A stretch of DNA of 13,752 nucleotides, from contig MU646380.1 of NCBI GenBank assembly GCA_026770585.1, positions 152,177 through 165,928 of the forward strand, read 5' to 3'. The notes beneath the pieces were generated by a model that ran no database searches, was not told the origin of the DNA, and was given only the letters and a program-made list of their open reading frames with translations. The first letter of the stretch is position 1. Every line of letters starts with the position of its first letter. The position numbers were made by a program, and so were the translations under genes. Of the stretch, positions 6,701 through 10,845 are shown piece after piece. This stretch comes from Baffinella frigidus (lineage: Eukaryota; Cryptophyceae; Cryptomonadales; Baffinellaceae).

Positions 6701-7702
6701 GGCATTTTTATCACAAAATAAAACTCTAAAACTTCAGAATCACGCCAAAAGTTGCCGGAATTGGAGCCCTTGTTCATATTTTCATGTCGGTGAGTGGCCG
6801 GCAGATGAGAAAACCGCTCTATTTCGGTGAACCAGGAGTCTCATGATACACCAAGTGGCTCCAATTCCTCGAGGCAAAATGTCTTGAGGCGAATTTCTTG
6901 AGGCGAAACCCGGCCCCAAAGTTTCATTAGGTAGAGCTCTAGACGGTACCGGTAGCACCAACCACCCTCACATGCCACAAATAAAAGCCAACATGGCATA
7001 AAAAGTGATACTGATAAAAAGTGATATCTTCTGAGATGAATATGTCGGGGCGTCACCCGAGAAGTCACAAAAGGCTTTTGTGATGTTTTGTGACGTGTGA
7101 CGTGTCACAAAACTCATAGACTAGTGGACCACTCAATTTAACGCTCGAGAGAAATAAAAATAAGATCCTCCGAGGATCTTATTTCTTGTTTTAAGATGAA
7201 CAGAAATAATATGACGGTACAAGGGGGGAGACTTCAAGACTTCATTTGTACCATGAGATTTGAAACGGTGCGTTTTAAAACGTTTTACGGCCTTTAAAAC
7301 CTTTTTGAAGTCTGCGTCACCCGAGATGACCGGGTGACTGGCAGGGAGCATTAAAAAAAACTGTTGGTCAAAAGCGGTGGTCAAACGCGGCAGGGTGTTG
7401 AGGGTCATGACGGTGCAGGGGGCAAGCATTCCTCCGGACCAGGATGCAGGGTTGAGGGGGCAAGGTTAATAGGGTAACTGACCAAAAATGGGGTAGTTAG
7501 GCCTACGGGATTGCCTAGGACCTCCTACTGTAGGCCAAAACCCTAGGACTTTTTGGGCATAGGAGCCCTACGGCCTACGGTAGGCAATTCCGTAGGCCTA
7601 ACTGCCCCATTTTTGGTCCGTTAGCCTATGAAGGTGCAGGGTGCAGGGTCACCCGAGATGAGGGCGATGCGCGGGCGCTTCATCAACCTCCCCAGCCAGC
7701 GC
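570..7702 (-). CDS. sppA: Split SppA-like signal peptide peptidase gene (family S49), 3' end missing
   Basis: Composite gene model. SppA enzymes are membrane-associated Ser/Lys proteases that cut up leftover signal peptides; plant and algal forms act in plastid membranes. Six minus-strand exons at 7653-7702, 5736-5795 (or its twin 5893-5952), 4868-4974, 4328-4395, 2719-2785 and 570-703 total 486 nt, about 161 codons. Every exon has AG before and GT after it, and the phases match at all five junctions (1, 1, 0, 2, 0). The joined order follows the S49 catalytic domain: start strand, SPGGSA, SMGxAAASGG with the nucleophile Ser, TLTGSIGVVGGK, then a GK motif. Upstream exons (start codon, any transit peptide, any N-terminal domain) and the C-terminal GRVWTG/GLVDELGG part are not identified. 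Homology is recognised by motif, not by a search; whether the gene is expressed is unknown. Alternative: a mosaic of fragments from several paralogues that happen to lie in order. Confidence 0.72.
840..914 (-). pseudogene. SppA-like exon C, 5' part, copy 2
   Basis: Acceptor TGTCAG plus 25 codons reading VVGGKMVLGGLLRQHISV and QHQSVSI, then a change of sequence just before the Gly-Lys motif. It has exactly the same 75-nt extent as copies 3 and 4. It differs from copy 3 by six substitutions in five codons (including CGG/AGA), all silent. Confidence 0.65.
1083..1157 (-). pseudogene. SppA-like exon C, 5' part, copy 3
   Basis: Same 25-codon peptide as the copies at 840-914 and 1318-1392. Five differences from copy 4, all silent (GGT/GGC, GTG/GTC, CTG/CTC, GGC/GGA, ATT/ATC). 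Preceded by the acceptor TGTCAG and, further into the intron, by AT-rich low-complexity DNA. Confidence 0.65.
1318..1392 (-). pseudogene. SppA-like exon C, 5' part, copy 4
   Basis: Same 25-codon peptide with acceptor TGTCAG; ends at the same codon as copies 2 and 3 (SVSI). Of the four, this is the first met when reading the minus strand. Its codons share features with the full copy (GTCCTC for Val-Leu) and with copy 3 (AGA for Arg), a mosaic pattern suggesting gene conversion. Confidence 0.65.
1557..1810. other. Gene-free spacer
   Basis: No coding signal or longer repeat seen. Contains a run of ten C at 1646-1655 and one copy of the dispersed word AAATGGCTCCAA at about 1734. Confidence 0.5.
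1811..1957. repeat. 22-bp tandem repeat (CAAGGAAAACCCGGAATT)
   Basis: Clean 22-bp units begin at 1868, 1891, 1913 and 1935, with more degenerate units back to 1811. The minus strand reads through it as a Gly/Phe/Ser-rich peptide, which I take as a by-product of the repeat. Confidence 0.85.
2250..2298 (-). pseudogene. SppA-like exon B, copy 3 with GTAAGT donor
   Basis: Reads ATAILVERGTLTGSIG up to a textbook donor GTAAGT. The TLTGSIG motif is intact. The 5' part encoding YFVSAP is missing and is replaced by unrelated sequence. Differences from the main copy are mostly silent or conservative (Val/Leu, Ala/Val). Confidence 0.6.
2463..2517 (-). pseudogene. SppA-like exon B, diverged copy 2
   Basis: Reads ATAIVAERGTLTASIE up to a donor GTACGC. 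Against 2719-2785 there are about eleven changes, seven at silent third positions (for example GCA/GCG, ATC/ATT, GAA/GAG, CGC/CGT). Two Gly residues of TGSIG are changed to Ala and Glu, and the 5' end with its acceptor is damaged. It lies beside one of three conserved 43-nt hairpins. Confidence 0.6.
2719..2785 (-). CDS. sppA: SppA-like exon B: AERGTLTGSIG
   Basis: A 67-nt exon with acceptor CTGCAG and donor GTGAGC. One base completes Gly from exon A, followed by 22 codons reading YFVSAPATAIV and AERGTLTGSIG, ending in phase 0. In S49 proteases the Ser motif is followed by GYxxxxxAdxIvAxpxTLTGSIGV, which this matches closely. The acceptor is preceded by the C-strand of a G-rich tract (2796-2883), which on the minus strand gives a pyrimidine-rich intron end. 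Confidence 0.78.
2796..2883 (+). repeat. G-rich tract with quadruplex potential
   Basis: Starts with G12 (2796-2807) and continues as GGGAGGGTCAGG-type units. Many runs of three or more G lie close together on the + strand. On the minus strand it is a long pyrimidine tract lying upstream of the CTGCAG acceptor of exon B, where a pyrimidine-rich stretch is useful for splicing. Confidence 0.7.
2884..3287. other. Spacer with duplicated CATGTTGAG words and G14
   Basis: No gene seen. CATGTTGAGGGACGAAGGGGG at 2923 recurs as CATGTTGAGAGACAAAGGGGG at 3118, the second running into G14 (3134-3147). A third partial copy is at about 3866. In the protease gene model this is intron. Confidence 0.5.
3290..3363. 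repeat. 19-bp tandem repeat of a perfect hairpin
   Basis: Units CCGTACCCTGGTACGGTAA start at 3290, 3309, 3328 and 3347 (last one partial). Each contains CCGTACC-CT-GGTACGG, a 7-bp perfect inverted repeat, so the array can fold within and between units. Confidence 0.9.
3461..3598. repeat. Foldback element, 58-bp arms
   Basis: Arms 3461-3518 and 3541-3598 are equal in length and pair over most of their length, with a 22-nt loop. The ends read GGAAACGGTTTTAATT and AATTAAAACCGTTTCC. AT-rich, no coding potential; MITE-like or a decayed hairpin. It abuts the next foldback element at 3612. Confidence 0.85.
3612..3742. repeat. Foldback family copy 1 (CCTACGGCATTGCC arms), left end missing
   Basis: Arms 3612-3649 and 3670-3707 (38 nt each, few mismatches) enclose the 20-nt loop ACTTTTTGGTCCTAGGATCC. 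A tail ending CAGGACGTTAGCCTATGA follows on the right only. Same family as 7466-7632, 9685-9784, 10693-10845 and 11466-11595. A short related piece (CCCTACGGTAGGACATGCC) is at 3961. Confidence 0.9.
4017..4041. repeat. Short hairpin
   Basis: GACGATACACT and AGTGCATCGTC pair with one mismatch around a 3-nt loop. The surrounding 3746-4156 holds no gene I can support. Confidence 0.6.
4102..4117 (-). pseudogene. Fragment of the catalytic-serine exon with donor site
   Basis: Only the last codons (Ala-Ala-Ser-Gly-Gly) and the donor GTGAGG remain. Matches the 3' edge of 4328-4395 over about 19 bases (CTCACCCACCCGACGCCGC on the + strand). The perfect 52-bp hairpin at 4157-4295 lies between this fragment and the intact exon. 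Confidence 0.5.
4157..4295. repeat. Perfect 52-bp inverted repeat
   Basis: Arms 4157-4208 and 4244-4295 are exact reverse complements. An inner stem (AGAGAGAATA at 4213 with TATTCTCTCT at 4230) extends the hairpin, leaving a 7-nt loop. It is immediately followed by telomere-like sequence and sits in the intron between exon A and its fragment. Perfect arms imply recent origin or ongoing correction. Confidence 0.95.
4302..4318 (+). repeat. Interstitial telomere-like sequence, G-rich strand
   Basis: GGGTTTGGGGTTTAGGG contains both repeat variants of the chromosome end (TTTGGGG and TTTAGGG) but in the opposite orientation. A similar short stretch, GGGGTTAGGGTTTAA, is at 5697-5711. Confidence 0.7.
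4328..4395 (-). CDS. sppA: SppA-like exon A: catalytic serine motif SMGQAAASGG
   Basis: A 68-nt exon with acceptor GTCCAG and donor GTGAGC. It reads VLLTRES, then GRPVIVSMGQAAASG, ending in phase 2 (GG, completed by the first G of exon B). The pattern (K/R)PVxxSMGxxAASGGY carries the nucleophilic serine (AASGG) in S49 proteases. Here the usual AASGG is AAASGG in register, so the key Ser-Gly-Gly is intact. The Tyr that normally follows is supplied by exon B. Telomere-like GGGTTTGGGGTTTAGGG lies only 10 bp into the downstream intron. Confidence 0.8.
4355..4612. repeat. 116-bp tandem block with GTGTTGGACAC words
   Basis: GTGTTGGACAC or close variants occur at 4410, 4430, 4449, 4526, 4554 and 4595. 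The word is nearly palindromic. It also occurs in the 240-bp units near 728, always beside pieces of the Ser-motif exon, so it belongs to that exon's upstream intron. Confidence 0.75.
4464..4511 (-). pseudogene. SppA-like exon A, broken copy
   Basis: Starts after the same acceptor type (CGTCCAG) and reads TLLTRASSRPVFVSI, then a stop codon, so the serine motif is gone. It sits 116 bp upstream in the gene from the intact copy within a tandem block that also repeats GTGTTGGACAC. The piece just after the break (CCTTAAATGGACACGA region) recurs at about 735-757, which shows that this broken version was itself copied. Confidence 0.6.
4620..4935. repeat. 167-bp duplication carrying protease exon Y
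   Basis: ACAACGCTTCAAAGGTGTCG at 4664 recurs at 4831, and GGCGTCGGACGCGATCGCTG recurs after each. Shorter variants of TTTCAAAGG are scattered at 4637, 4776 and 4805. Confidence 0.8.
4703..4768 (-). pseudogene. SppA-like exon Y, damaged copy
   Basis: Reads VVFRVDSPGGSAIASDA and then loses about eight bases that encode Met-Trp-Arg in the intact copy, so the next codons become Arg-stop. The upstream half of the exon is replaced by unrelated sequence. Differences from 4868-4974 in the shared part include silent changes at SPGG (TCC/TCG, CCT/CCC, GGC/GGT). The copies sit in a 167-bp duplicated block together with a short motif (ACGCTTCAAAGGTGTCGCG). A GTGAGG after GCCAG could act as a donor. Confidence 0.65.
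4868..4974 (-). CDS. sppA: SppA-like exon Y: SPGGSA motif
   Basis: A 107-nt exon with acceptor ATGCAG and donor GTACTA. It begins with two bases that complete Cys from exon X, then 35 codons, and ends in phase 0 at Glu. It reads RDPSIKAVVFRVDSPGGSA and then IASDAMWRE. The (R/L)RxDSPGGSA turn followed by ASDxxWRE is one of the most recognisable S49 signatures. The Gly-Gly loop helps form the oxyanion hole in this fold (known for the family). The donor GTACTA is weaker than the GTRAG donors of other exons. Confidence 0.75.
4985..5146. repeat. AT-rich stretch and TAAGATAGC hairpins
   Basis: 4990-5046 is rich in AATTAAA/TTTAAAT words. Then TTTTGTGCTATCTTA (5048) can pair with CTAAGATAGC (5110) or with TTAAGATAACACAAAA (5122), giving competing stems. 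TAAGATAGC also occurs at 6109 and 6172. Confidence 0.55.
5150..5434. other. Gene-free spacer
   Basis: No repeat, hairpin or coding pattern that I can support; intron between exons X and Y in the gene model. Confidence 0.4.
5435..5580. repeat. Inverted repeat inside 16-bp direct repeats
   Basis: TATTCCTGAGAAATAC is repeated exactly at 5435-5450 and 5565-5580. Inside, CGATTTTAGTGTATCTTAAG (5471) pairs with its near-complement at 5542-5564 over 23 nt with few mismatches. The layout resembles a short mobile element with an unusually long duplicated target, or an imperfect hairpin with repeated ends. Confidence 0.75.
5736..5795 (-). CDS. sppA: SppA-like exon X, downstream copy: VGEIVSGK
   Basis: A 60-nt exon with acceptor GAGCAG and donor GTAACT. 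It encodes the same peptide as the copy about 157 bp away at 5893-5952, with only silent differences. It enters in phase 1 and leaves in phase 1, so either copy, but not both in series without effect, fits between exons W and Y. Including both would also keep frame, because 60 nt is 20 codons. An array of 18-bp repeats containing TTAAGTTGACA separates the two copies. Confidence 0.65.
5813..5881. repeat. 18-bp repeat (CCTTAAGTTGACA)
   Basis: Four units of about 18 bp with TAAGTTGACA at 5816, 5833, 5851 and 5870. A sister array with four degenerate units is at 6258-6325. Both follow an exon X acceptor, so they were duplicated with it. The minus strand reads VNLR repeats because the period is a multiple of three; I do not call a protein. 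Confidence 0.8.
5893..5952 (-). CDS. sppA: SppA-like exon X, upstream copy: VGEIVSGK
   Basis: A 60-nt exon with acceptor ACCAG and donor GTGACA. It reads VGEIVSGKSKGGKLGAETL and ends one base into a Cys codon. This is the strand and loop that precede the helix leading to SPGG in S49 proteases. It differs from the downstream copy at 5736-5795 at four positions (GT/GC, GTA/GTG, CTC/CTG, GAG/GAA), every one a third codon position and silent. Both copies have the same length, the same phases and plausible splice sites, so they could be used as alternatives. Confidence 0.65.
6008..6029. repeat. 22-bp perfect palindrome
   Basis: Half-site GCACTAAAACA followed directly by its exact reverse complement, with no spacer. 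It could be a protein-binding site or a collapsed hairpin; nothing else here indicates a function. The remainder of 5960-6220 has no supported feature beyond TAAGATAGC words. Confidence 0.8.
6221..6240 (-). pseudogene. SppA-like exon X, truncated third copy
   Basis: The acceptor GGGCAG and the first 20 or so nucleotides of the exon are present (VGEIVS, with GAG changed silently to GAA). The sequence then leaves the exon (next residues Val-Val). The flanking intron sequence with TAAGTTGACA repeats at 6258-6325 is shared with the 5.8 kb copies, so an exon-edge-plus-intron block was duplicated. Confidence 0.5.
6526..6588. repeat. Two short hairpins
   Basis: AAATAGCC/GGCTATTT around a 6-nt loop (6526-6547) and CCCTCCAC/GTGGAGGG around TCTTGC (6567-6588), the latter flanked by CTACC...GGTAG. 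6330-6525 holds no gene I can support. Confidence 0.6.
6624..6822. repeat. Foldback element, ~80-bp arms
   Basis: Arms 6624-6703 and 6744-6822 pair over almost their whole length around a 40-nt AT-rich loop. The central 27 bp of each arm (GGGCTCCAATTCCGG and complement) are nearly perfect. It is the longest inverted repeat here, and lies in the intron between exons W and X. Confidence 0.9.
6823..7157. other. Spacer with small repeats
   Basis: Holds CTTGAGGCGAA twice (6882-6907), AAAAAGTGATA twice (6999-7025), and overlapping stems from TCACAAAAG/CTTTTGTGA at 7065-7083. No gene seen. Confidence 0.5.
7158..7184. repeat. 13-bp perfect hairpin with 1-nt centre
   Basis: AAATAAGATCCTC and GAGGATCTTATTT around a single C. 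GC-rich apex with AT-rich base, flanked by an A-rich stretch on the left and CTTGTTTT on the right; on either strand it looks like a stem followed by T residues, but nothing shows that it acts as a terminator. Confidence 0.8.
7232..7315 (-). repeat. Dispersed ~84-bp repeat, minus copy
   Basis: Inverted copy of 9127-9211 with about five differences. Both read KRFKTHRFKSHGTNEV in one frame (basic peptide), but the changes are not concentrated at silent positions, so I do not call a gene. Next to it, GTCACCCG/CGGGTGAC forms a hairpin at 7316-7338. Confidence 0.75.
7466..7632. repeat. Foldback family, full-length copy
   Basis: The outer ends (left TTAATAGGGTAACTGACC, right its near-complement ending at 7632) pair, continuing through AAAAATGGGG(T/C)AGTTAGGCCTAC into the inner arms. 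The centre is a loop with GGACTTTTTGGGC. AAGG occurs directly outside the left end and at the right end, a possible 4-bp target duplication. It shows that the tail seen on only one side of the other copies is a terminal inverted repeat. Confidence 0.9.
7653..7702 (-). CDS. sppA: SppA-like exon W: RPRIALIS strand
   Basis: A 50-nt exon. It follows an acceptor GTGTAG and ends at TCG-G before the donor GTGACC. The frame reads RWLGRLMKRPRIALIS and closes in phase 1, so the G joins GC or GT of the next exon to give Gly. A basic stretch followed by a short beta strand (RIALIS) leading into GVGEIVSG is the usual start of the S49 catalytic domain. The first 15 or so bases and the acceptor are the conserved edge of the 103-bp tandem repeats that lie immediately upstream in the gene (7.79-8.15 kb). 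The preceding exon should end in phase 2; I did not find it with confidence. Confidence 0.6.
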
Positions 7703-8150
7703 CTACACCACACCCGCCCGAGAAATCATCAGAGACACGAACACGCCATCTAATCTCCCGGACACGACCCACTACGAACAAACACCAGCCTCCCCAGCCA
7801 GCGCCTGCACGACACACCCGCCCGAGAACACATCAGAGACACGAACACGCCCTCTAATCTCCCGGACAAGACCCACTACGAACAAACACCAGCCTCCCTA
7901 GAAAGCGCGTACACCACCCACCCGACCGAGAACACATCAGCTACGGACAAGAGCACTCATCTCCCAAACACACACTCATATCCCGGACAAGCATCATCAG
8001 CCGCGCCAGGAAGCGCCTGCACTATACACACCCGAGCACACATCCGTCACGAACACGCACTCCTCTCTGGGACAAGACCCACTACGAACCAACATCAGCC
8101 TCCCCAGAAAGAGCGTACACCACCCACCCCTGAGAAAACATCAGCCACGG
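7687..8150. repeat. ~103-bp tandem repeat containing the exon W splice acceptor
   Basis: Units start at 7687, 7789, 7893, 8001 and 8099 (spacing 98 to 108 bp). On the minus strand each contains the start of exon W (GCGCTGGCTGGGGAGG or a variant) after GTGTAG, GTGCAG or, in two units, a lost AG. Partial pieces continue at about 8220-8280 and 8350-8400. So the intron end and exon start were multiplied, leaving only 7653-7702 with the full exon. Confidence 0.8.
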
Positions 8151-8280
8151 CGCCCCACGCGGGGGGGCATGGGGGTCTCTTGCAGGAGGGATTCGGGATT
8201 GGTTTTTATCATCTGGACACCAGCCAGCAACCAACACGGGACGCCCGCCCGAGCATATCAGCCACGAACAAGAACTCTCC

Positions 8281-8481
8281 ATGTGAGTTGAACTCGATTC
8301 TACACACCCGTATACAATTTAATTATCCATATTATTATATATAATTATCCCTTACCACGAACAGGCCCTCTAATCTCCCGCACGGACGGGCGAAAAGGCC
8401 CATAAGCGCATGCTACGCGCATGCCACGCACGATTCCTGGGCCGAGTGCTCAGCTCAGGCCAGGGCCCAATTCGGCCCTGT
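8281..8481. other. Spacer with small stems
   Basis: A short AT-rich patch at 8318-8350, GCGCATGC words at 8397-8425, and CAGGGCC/GGCCCTG around 6 nt at 8461-8480. No gene seen. Confidence 0.45.
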
Positions 8482-8660
8482 CCACACGAGGCTACCCAGG
8501 CGAACAGAATAAAATGGACTTTTAAAGTTTTGTGGGCAAATGATCACGTTTCCGCCCGCTGAGCGGTCGGACCTGTGTAAAGTCGCTGCTTTTCAGCTGA
8601 AAATTACCACACACGTTTACAATCGACATTTATTCTGTTCGTATAGGTAGCCTCGTGTGG
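8482..8660. repeat. MITE-like element with ~35-bp terminal inverted repeats
   Basis: CCACACGAGGCTACC at the left end and its complement at the right; arms 8482-8516 and 8627-8660 differ at a few positions, and the inside is unrelated. No transposase. No clear target duplication. Confidence 0.85.
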
Positions 8661-8766
8661 GTCTCAAAGTCAACTTCACAAGAATTTCTTGAGTATTCTC
8701 CAAAGGTGGCCGATTCGTGGTACAAATCTTGGAAAGGCGGTTGTGCTCCCAGGTCGGTCGTAGGCT

Positions 8767-8926
8767 CCTTGGTCGGATAGCGAGGGGTCAAATGGATCTG
8801 GTATTTTTTTTGCAAAACTTCCCATGCGGGCAGTTTGACTCCCACAAATTGGACACGGCTGGTACCAATTTTGAATTCGTACCCGAATTGAAAAGATCCG
8901 TTTGCCCCCTCGCTATCCGACCAAGG
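8767..8926. repeat. MITE-like element with 33-bp terminal inverted repeats
   Basis: Arms 8767-8799 and 8894-8926 (CCTTGGTCGGATAGCGAGG and complement) differ at three positions. The interior has no coding potential I trust; an open frame crosses it on both strands because of the symmetry. Confidence 0.85.
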
Positions 8927-8936
8927 CTTGCGTGGA

Positions 8937-9369
8937 ACCTGAAAGGCCGGCGATCGGAGCGTTCGGAGTATCGGTTGAGGTATAAGCTAGAGCGGTTGTC
9001 AAAACTGTCGGAGGCTCGAAAAGAATGAAACAATGGCCAACGTTCGCCGTACAAGCTTGTACTAAATCGTTAGAGCCATTCCGGTAGGACTTGTCGCGTT
9101 TTCGACTTCCAGATTTCAAGATTTCAGACTCTAAAAAGGTTTTAAAGGTCGTAAAACGTTTTAAAACACACCGTTTCAAATCTCATGGTACAAATGAAGT
9201 CTCGAAGTCTCCAAGTCGCGAAATCGAAAACGCGACAAGTCCTGCCGGAATAGCTCTAACGTTTGGCATTGTTTCTTTGTTTTGGTGGCCAACAAATACA
9301 AAAACCGCGGTATTCGCATGGACCTGAAAGGGCGGCGATCAGAGCGTTCGGCATAGCGGTTGAGGTATA
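8937..9369 (-). repeat. 48-bp direct repeat reading LNRYAERSDRRPFR
   Basis: Copies at 8937-8984 and 9322-9369 differ at five positions; four are silent third positions in the minus-strand frame LNRY(S/A)ERSDRRPFR. A shorter third copy at about 9502-9531 reads RYAQRSD. Downstream in minus sense each reaches CCTTTCAGG, a pyrimidine-rich AG that could be a splice acceptor. I do not recognise the peptide. Confidence 0.55.
9027..9276. repeat. Foldback element with an insertion in its left arm
   Basis: Outer arms 9027-9044/9259-9276 and inner arms 9068-9105/9224-9261 (38 nt, two mismatches). The left arm is interrupted at 9045-9067 by 23 bp holding the palindrome GTACAAGCTTGTAC, with CGTT on both sides. 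The interior carries the second copy of the 84-bp repeat (9127-9211). Confidence 0.85.
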
Positions 9370-9674
9370 GGAGTTGCACGGGACTCCCCCCCTTGCTCTC
9401 AACCGCCTTCCCCACCGCAGAAAATTCTCCCTGCCGCACACCAGAGCATTGTGAGAAAAACTCTTTCTAGTTTGACCACGGGTTTTGATGTTTTTGAGTA
9501 AATCGGAGCGTTGGGCGTAGCGGTGGTATAGGAGTTGCACGGGACTTGGTATAGGAGTTGCACGGGACTCCCCCCCTTGCTCTCAACCGCCTTCCCCACC
9601 GCAGAGAATTCTCCCTGCCGGTGTAGGGTTTAGCTAAACCCTCTGTCTCGTTTGACCACTGATTTTGACCACAG
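9363..9674. repeat. ~185-bp direct duplication
   Basis: GGTATAGGAGTTGCACGGGA starts near-identical blocks at 9364 and 9550, with an extra short copy at 9530. Both run through CAACCGCCTTCCCCACCGCAG and diverge near 9620. Confidence 0.85.
9625..9642. repeat. Telomere motif palindrome
   Basis: AGGGTTTAGCTAAACCCT is a perfect 18-bp palindrome: G-rich then C-rich telomere words meeting head to head. It replaces the corresponding part of the upstream duplicate at about 9440. Confidence 0.75.
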
Positions 9675-9684
9675 TTTTTTTTAC

Positions 9685-9784
9685 GGCCGAGGGATCCTAG
9701 GACCAAAAAGTCCCGGCCTACGGTAGGAGGTCCCAGGCAATGCCGTAGGCCTTACTGGCCCCTTTTCAGGCCGTTAGCCTATGA
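9685..9784. repeat. Foldback family copy, right half only
   Basis: Begins inside the loop side (GGCCGAGGGATCCTAGGACC), then the right arm, then the terminal tail CAGGCCGTTAGCCTATGA. The left arm is absent. The loop is in the orientation opposite to the copy at 3612. Confidence 0.85.
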
Positions 9785-9802
9785 GGTTGGGGCATTTCAT
9801 GC

Positions 9803-9968
9803 AACCTACACCCTAAACCTTCAACCGTCAACCGTCAACCCTTCAACCCTAAACTCTGAACCTTCAACATTAAACCTTCAACCCTAAACCCCAACCCCTG
9901 CACCTTCCTAAACAATCAACGCTCAACCATCAACCCTAAACCGTAAAACGTCAACCTTCAACCCCTGA
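9803..9968. repeat. Degenerate telomere-like array
   Basis: Runs of AACCCTAAACC, AACCTTCAACC and AACCGTCAACC in the same orientation as the terminal telomere. Interpreted as a decayed telomeric tract, possibly an old chromosome end later extended or joined. Confidence 0.7.
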
Positions 9969-10019
9969 AAGCGAACCTGTTTGAGGCCAGCATCGGCAAG
10001 GGCCGCGCGCACCACTATT

Positions 10020-10640
10020 TTGGCCTTCGCACTCTTGATCCCTGCTCCCGCGCGATACACTTCAGTGGTGAACACGCGAGATCTAGCTTTTCTCGTAGTA
10101 CTGATTTATCAGTCCATTTATTCTCGTAGTACTGATTAATCAGTCCATTTATTCTCGTAGTACTGATTAAGAATTGCTCGGTACATCGACATTTCGCACT
10201 CTTGATCCCTGCTCCCGCGCGATAACACTTCAGGGATCCTCGCTCTACCTCACTCGGGTTGACCGACTATTCTCAAGTTGACTTTGCCCGACCATTCTCA
10301 AGTTGAAAAGCGAAGTGTGCGGTACACCACCTCCGCCTTCGCACTCTTGATCCCTGCGGTACAAATCTGTTCAATGTCCGCTCTAAAGCGCTCACCTCAT
10401 TGGCGAGCCCAAAAAGACCGAAACAGCGCTAGGATCAGCCTATTTGGGCTCACCACCTTTGCCTTCGCACTCTTGATGCCTGCAAGCGTGCGCGAGACAC
10501 TTCAGTCACCTGGTCAGTACACCCTCCTTCCTCCTACCACTGTCTCAGTCTCTATTTCAGCTCACCACTTTGGTGAGCCCACCTTTGTCTTTGCACTCTT
10601 GATGCCTGCTCCCGCGCGATACACTTCAGTGACCACACAG
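10020..10640 (-). repeat. ~130-bp repeat reading EVYRAGAGIKSAKAK
   Basis: Five copies centred near 10045, 10215, 10345, 10475 and 10610. The minus strand reads EVYRAGAGIKSAKAK or part of it; silent differences occur (GGG/GGC, GCG/GCA, AAA/AAG). At 10610 and 10475 the segment stops at AAG before GTGG, a possible donor. The peptide resembles the VFRxGxYKSA motif that carries the catalytic Lys in two-domain SppA, but this is a weak match and the segment may come from another gene. Confidence 0.45.
10089..10171. repeat. 31-bp repeat, array A
   Basis: Two full units and one partial unit of CAGTCCATTTATTCTCGTAG plus TACTGATTAAT. It is followed by AATTGCTCGGTACATCGACA. Each junction creates the 14-bp palindrome ACTGATTAATCAGT. 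Confidence 0.85.
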
Positions 10641-10692
10641 CGGACTACCAAGGGATTTCGTGAATAACCCATACGTGGATAATCCATAGGCC

Positions 10693-10845
10693 CCTACGGT
10701 AGGCAATCCGTAGTCATCTGAAAAGCTAACGTAAGCGAGGTACCTAGAGCCTACGGATTGCCTACGGTAGGAGCCCCCCTCCTACGACTTTTAAAGACCT
10801 TTCTGTTTTAAACGTCGTAGGAGGAGGGGGGTTTCCTACCGTAGG
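10693..10845. repeat. Foldback family variant: two nested hairpins sharing an arm
   Basis: CCTACGGTAGGCAATCCGTAG at 10693-10713 pairs perfectly with 10751-10771. The second arm also starts another hairpin (10761-10795 with 10807-10845). The two structures are mutually exclusive, a switch-like arrangement. The CCTACSGTAGG core links it to the foldback family. Confidence 0.85.

Noticed and set aside
8717-9054. 103- and 88-codon frames on opposite strands
   Set aside because: Both cross the 8767-8926 inverted repeat and share RIARGQ because of its symmetry.
7133-9327. Two frames sharing KRFKTHRFKSHGTNEV as a gene family
   Set aside because: The two DNA copies differ by about five bases, mostly non-silent, and the frames end in unrelated sequence; better described as a dispersed repeat.
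10278-10667. 129-codon + strand frame with FALLMPA repeats
   Set aside because: Antisense of the 130-bp repeat, whose minus-strand frame has the more protein-like reading.
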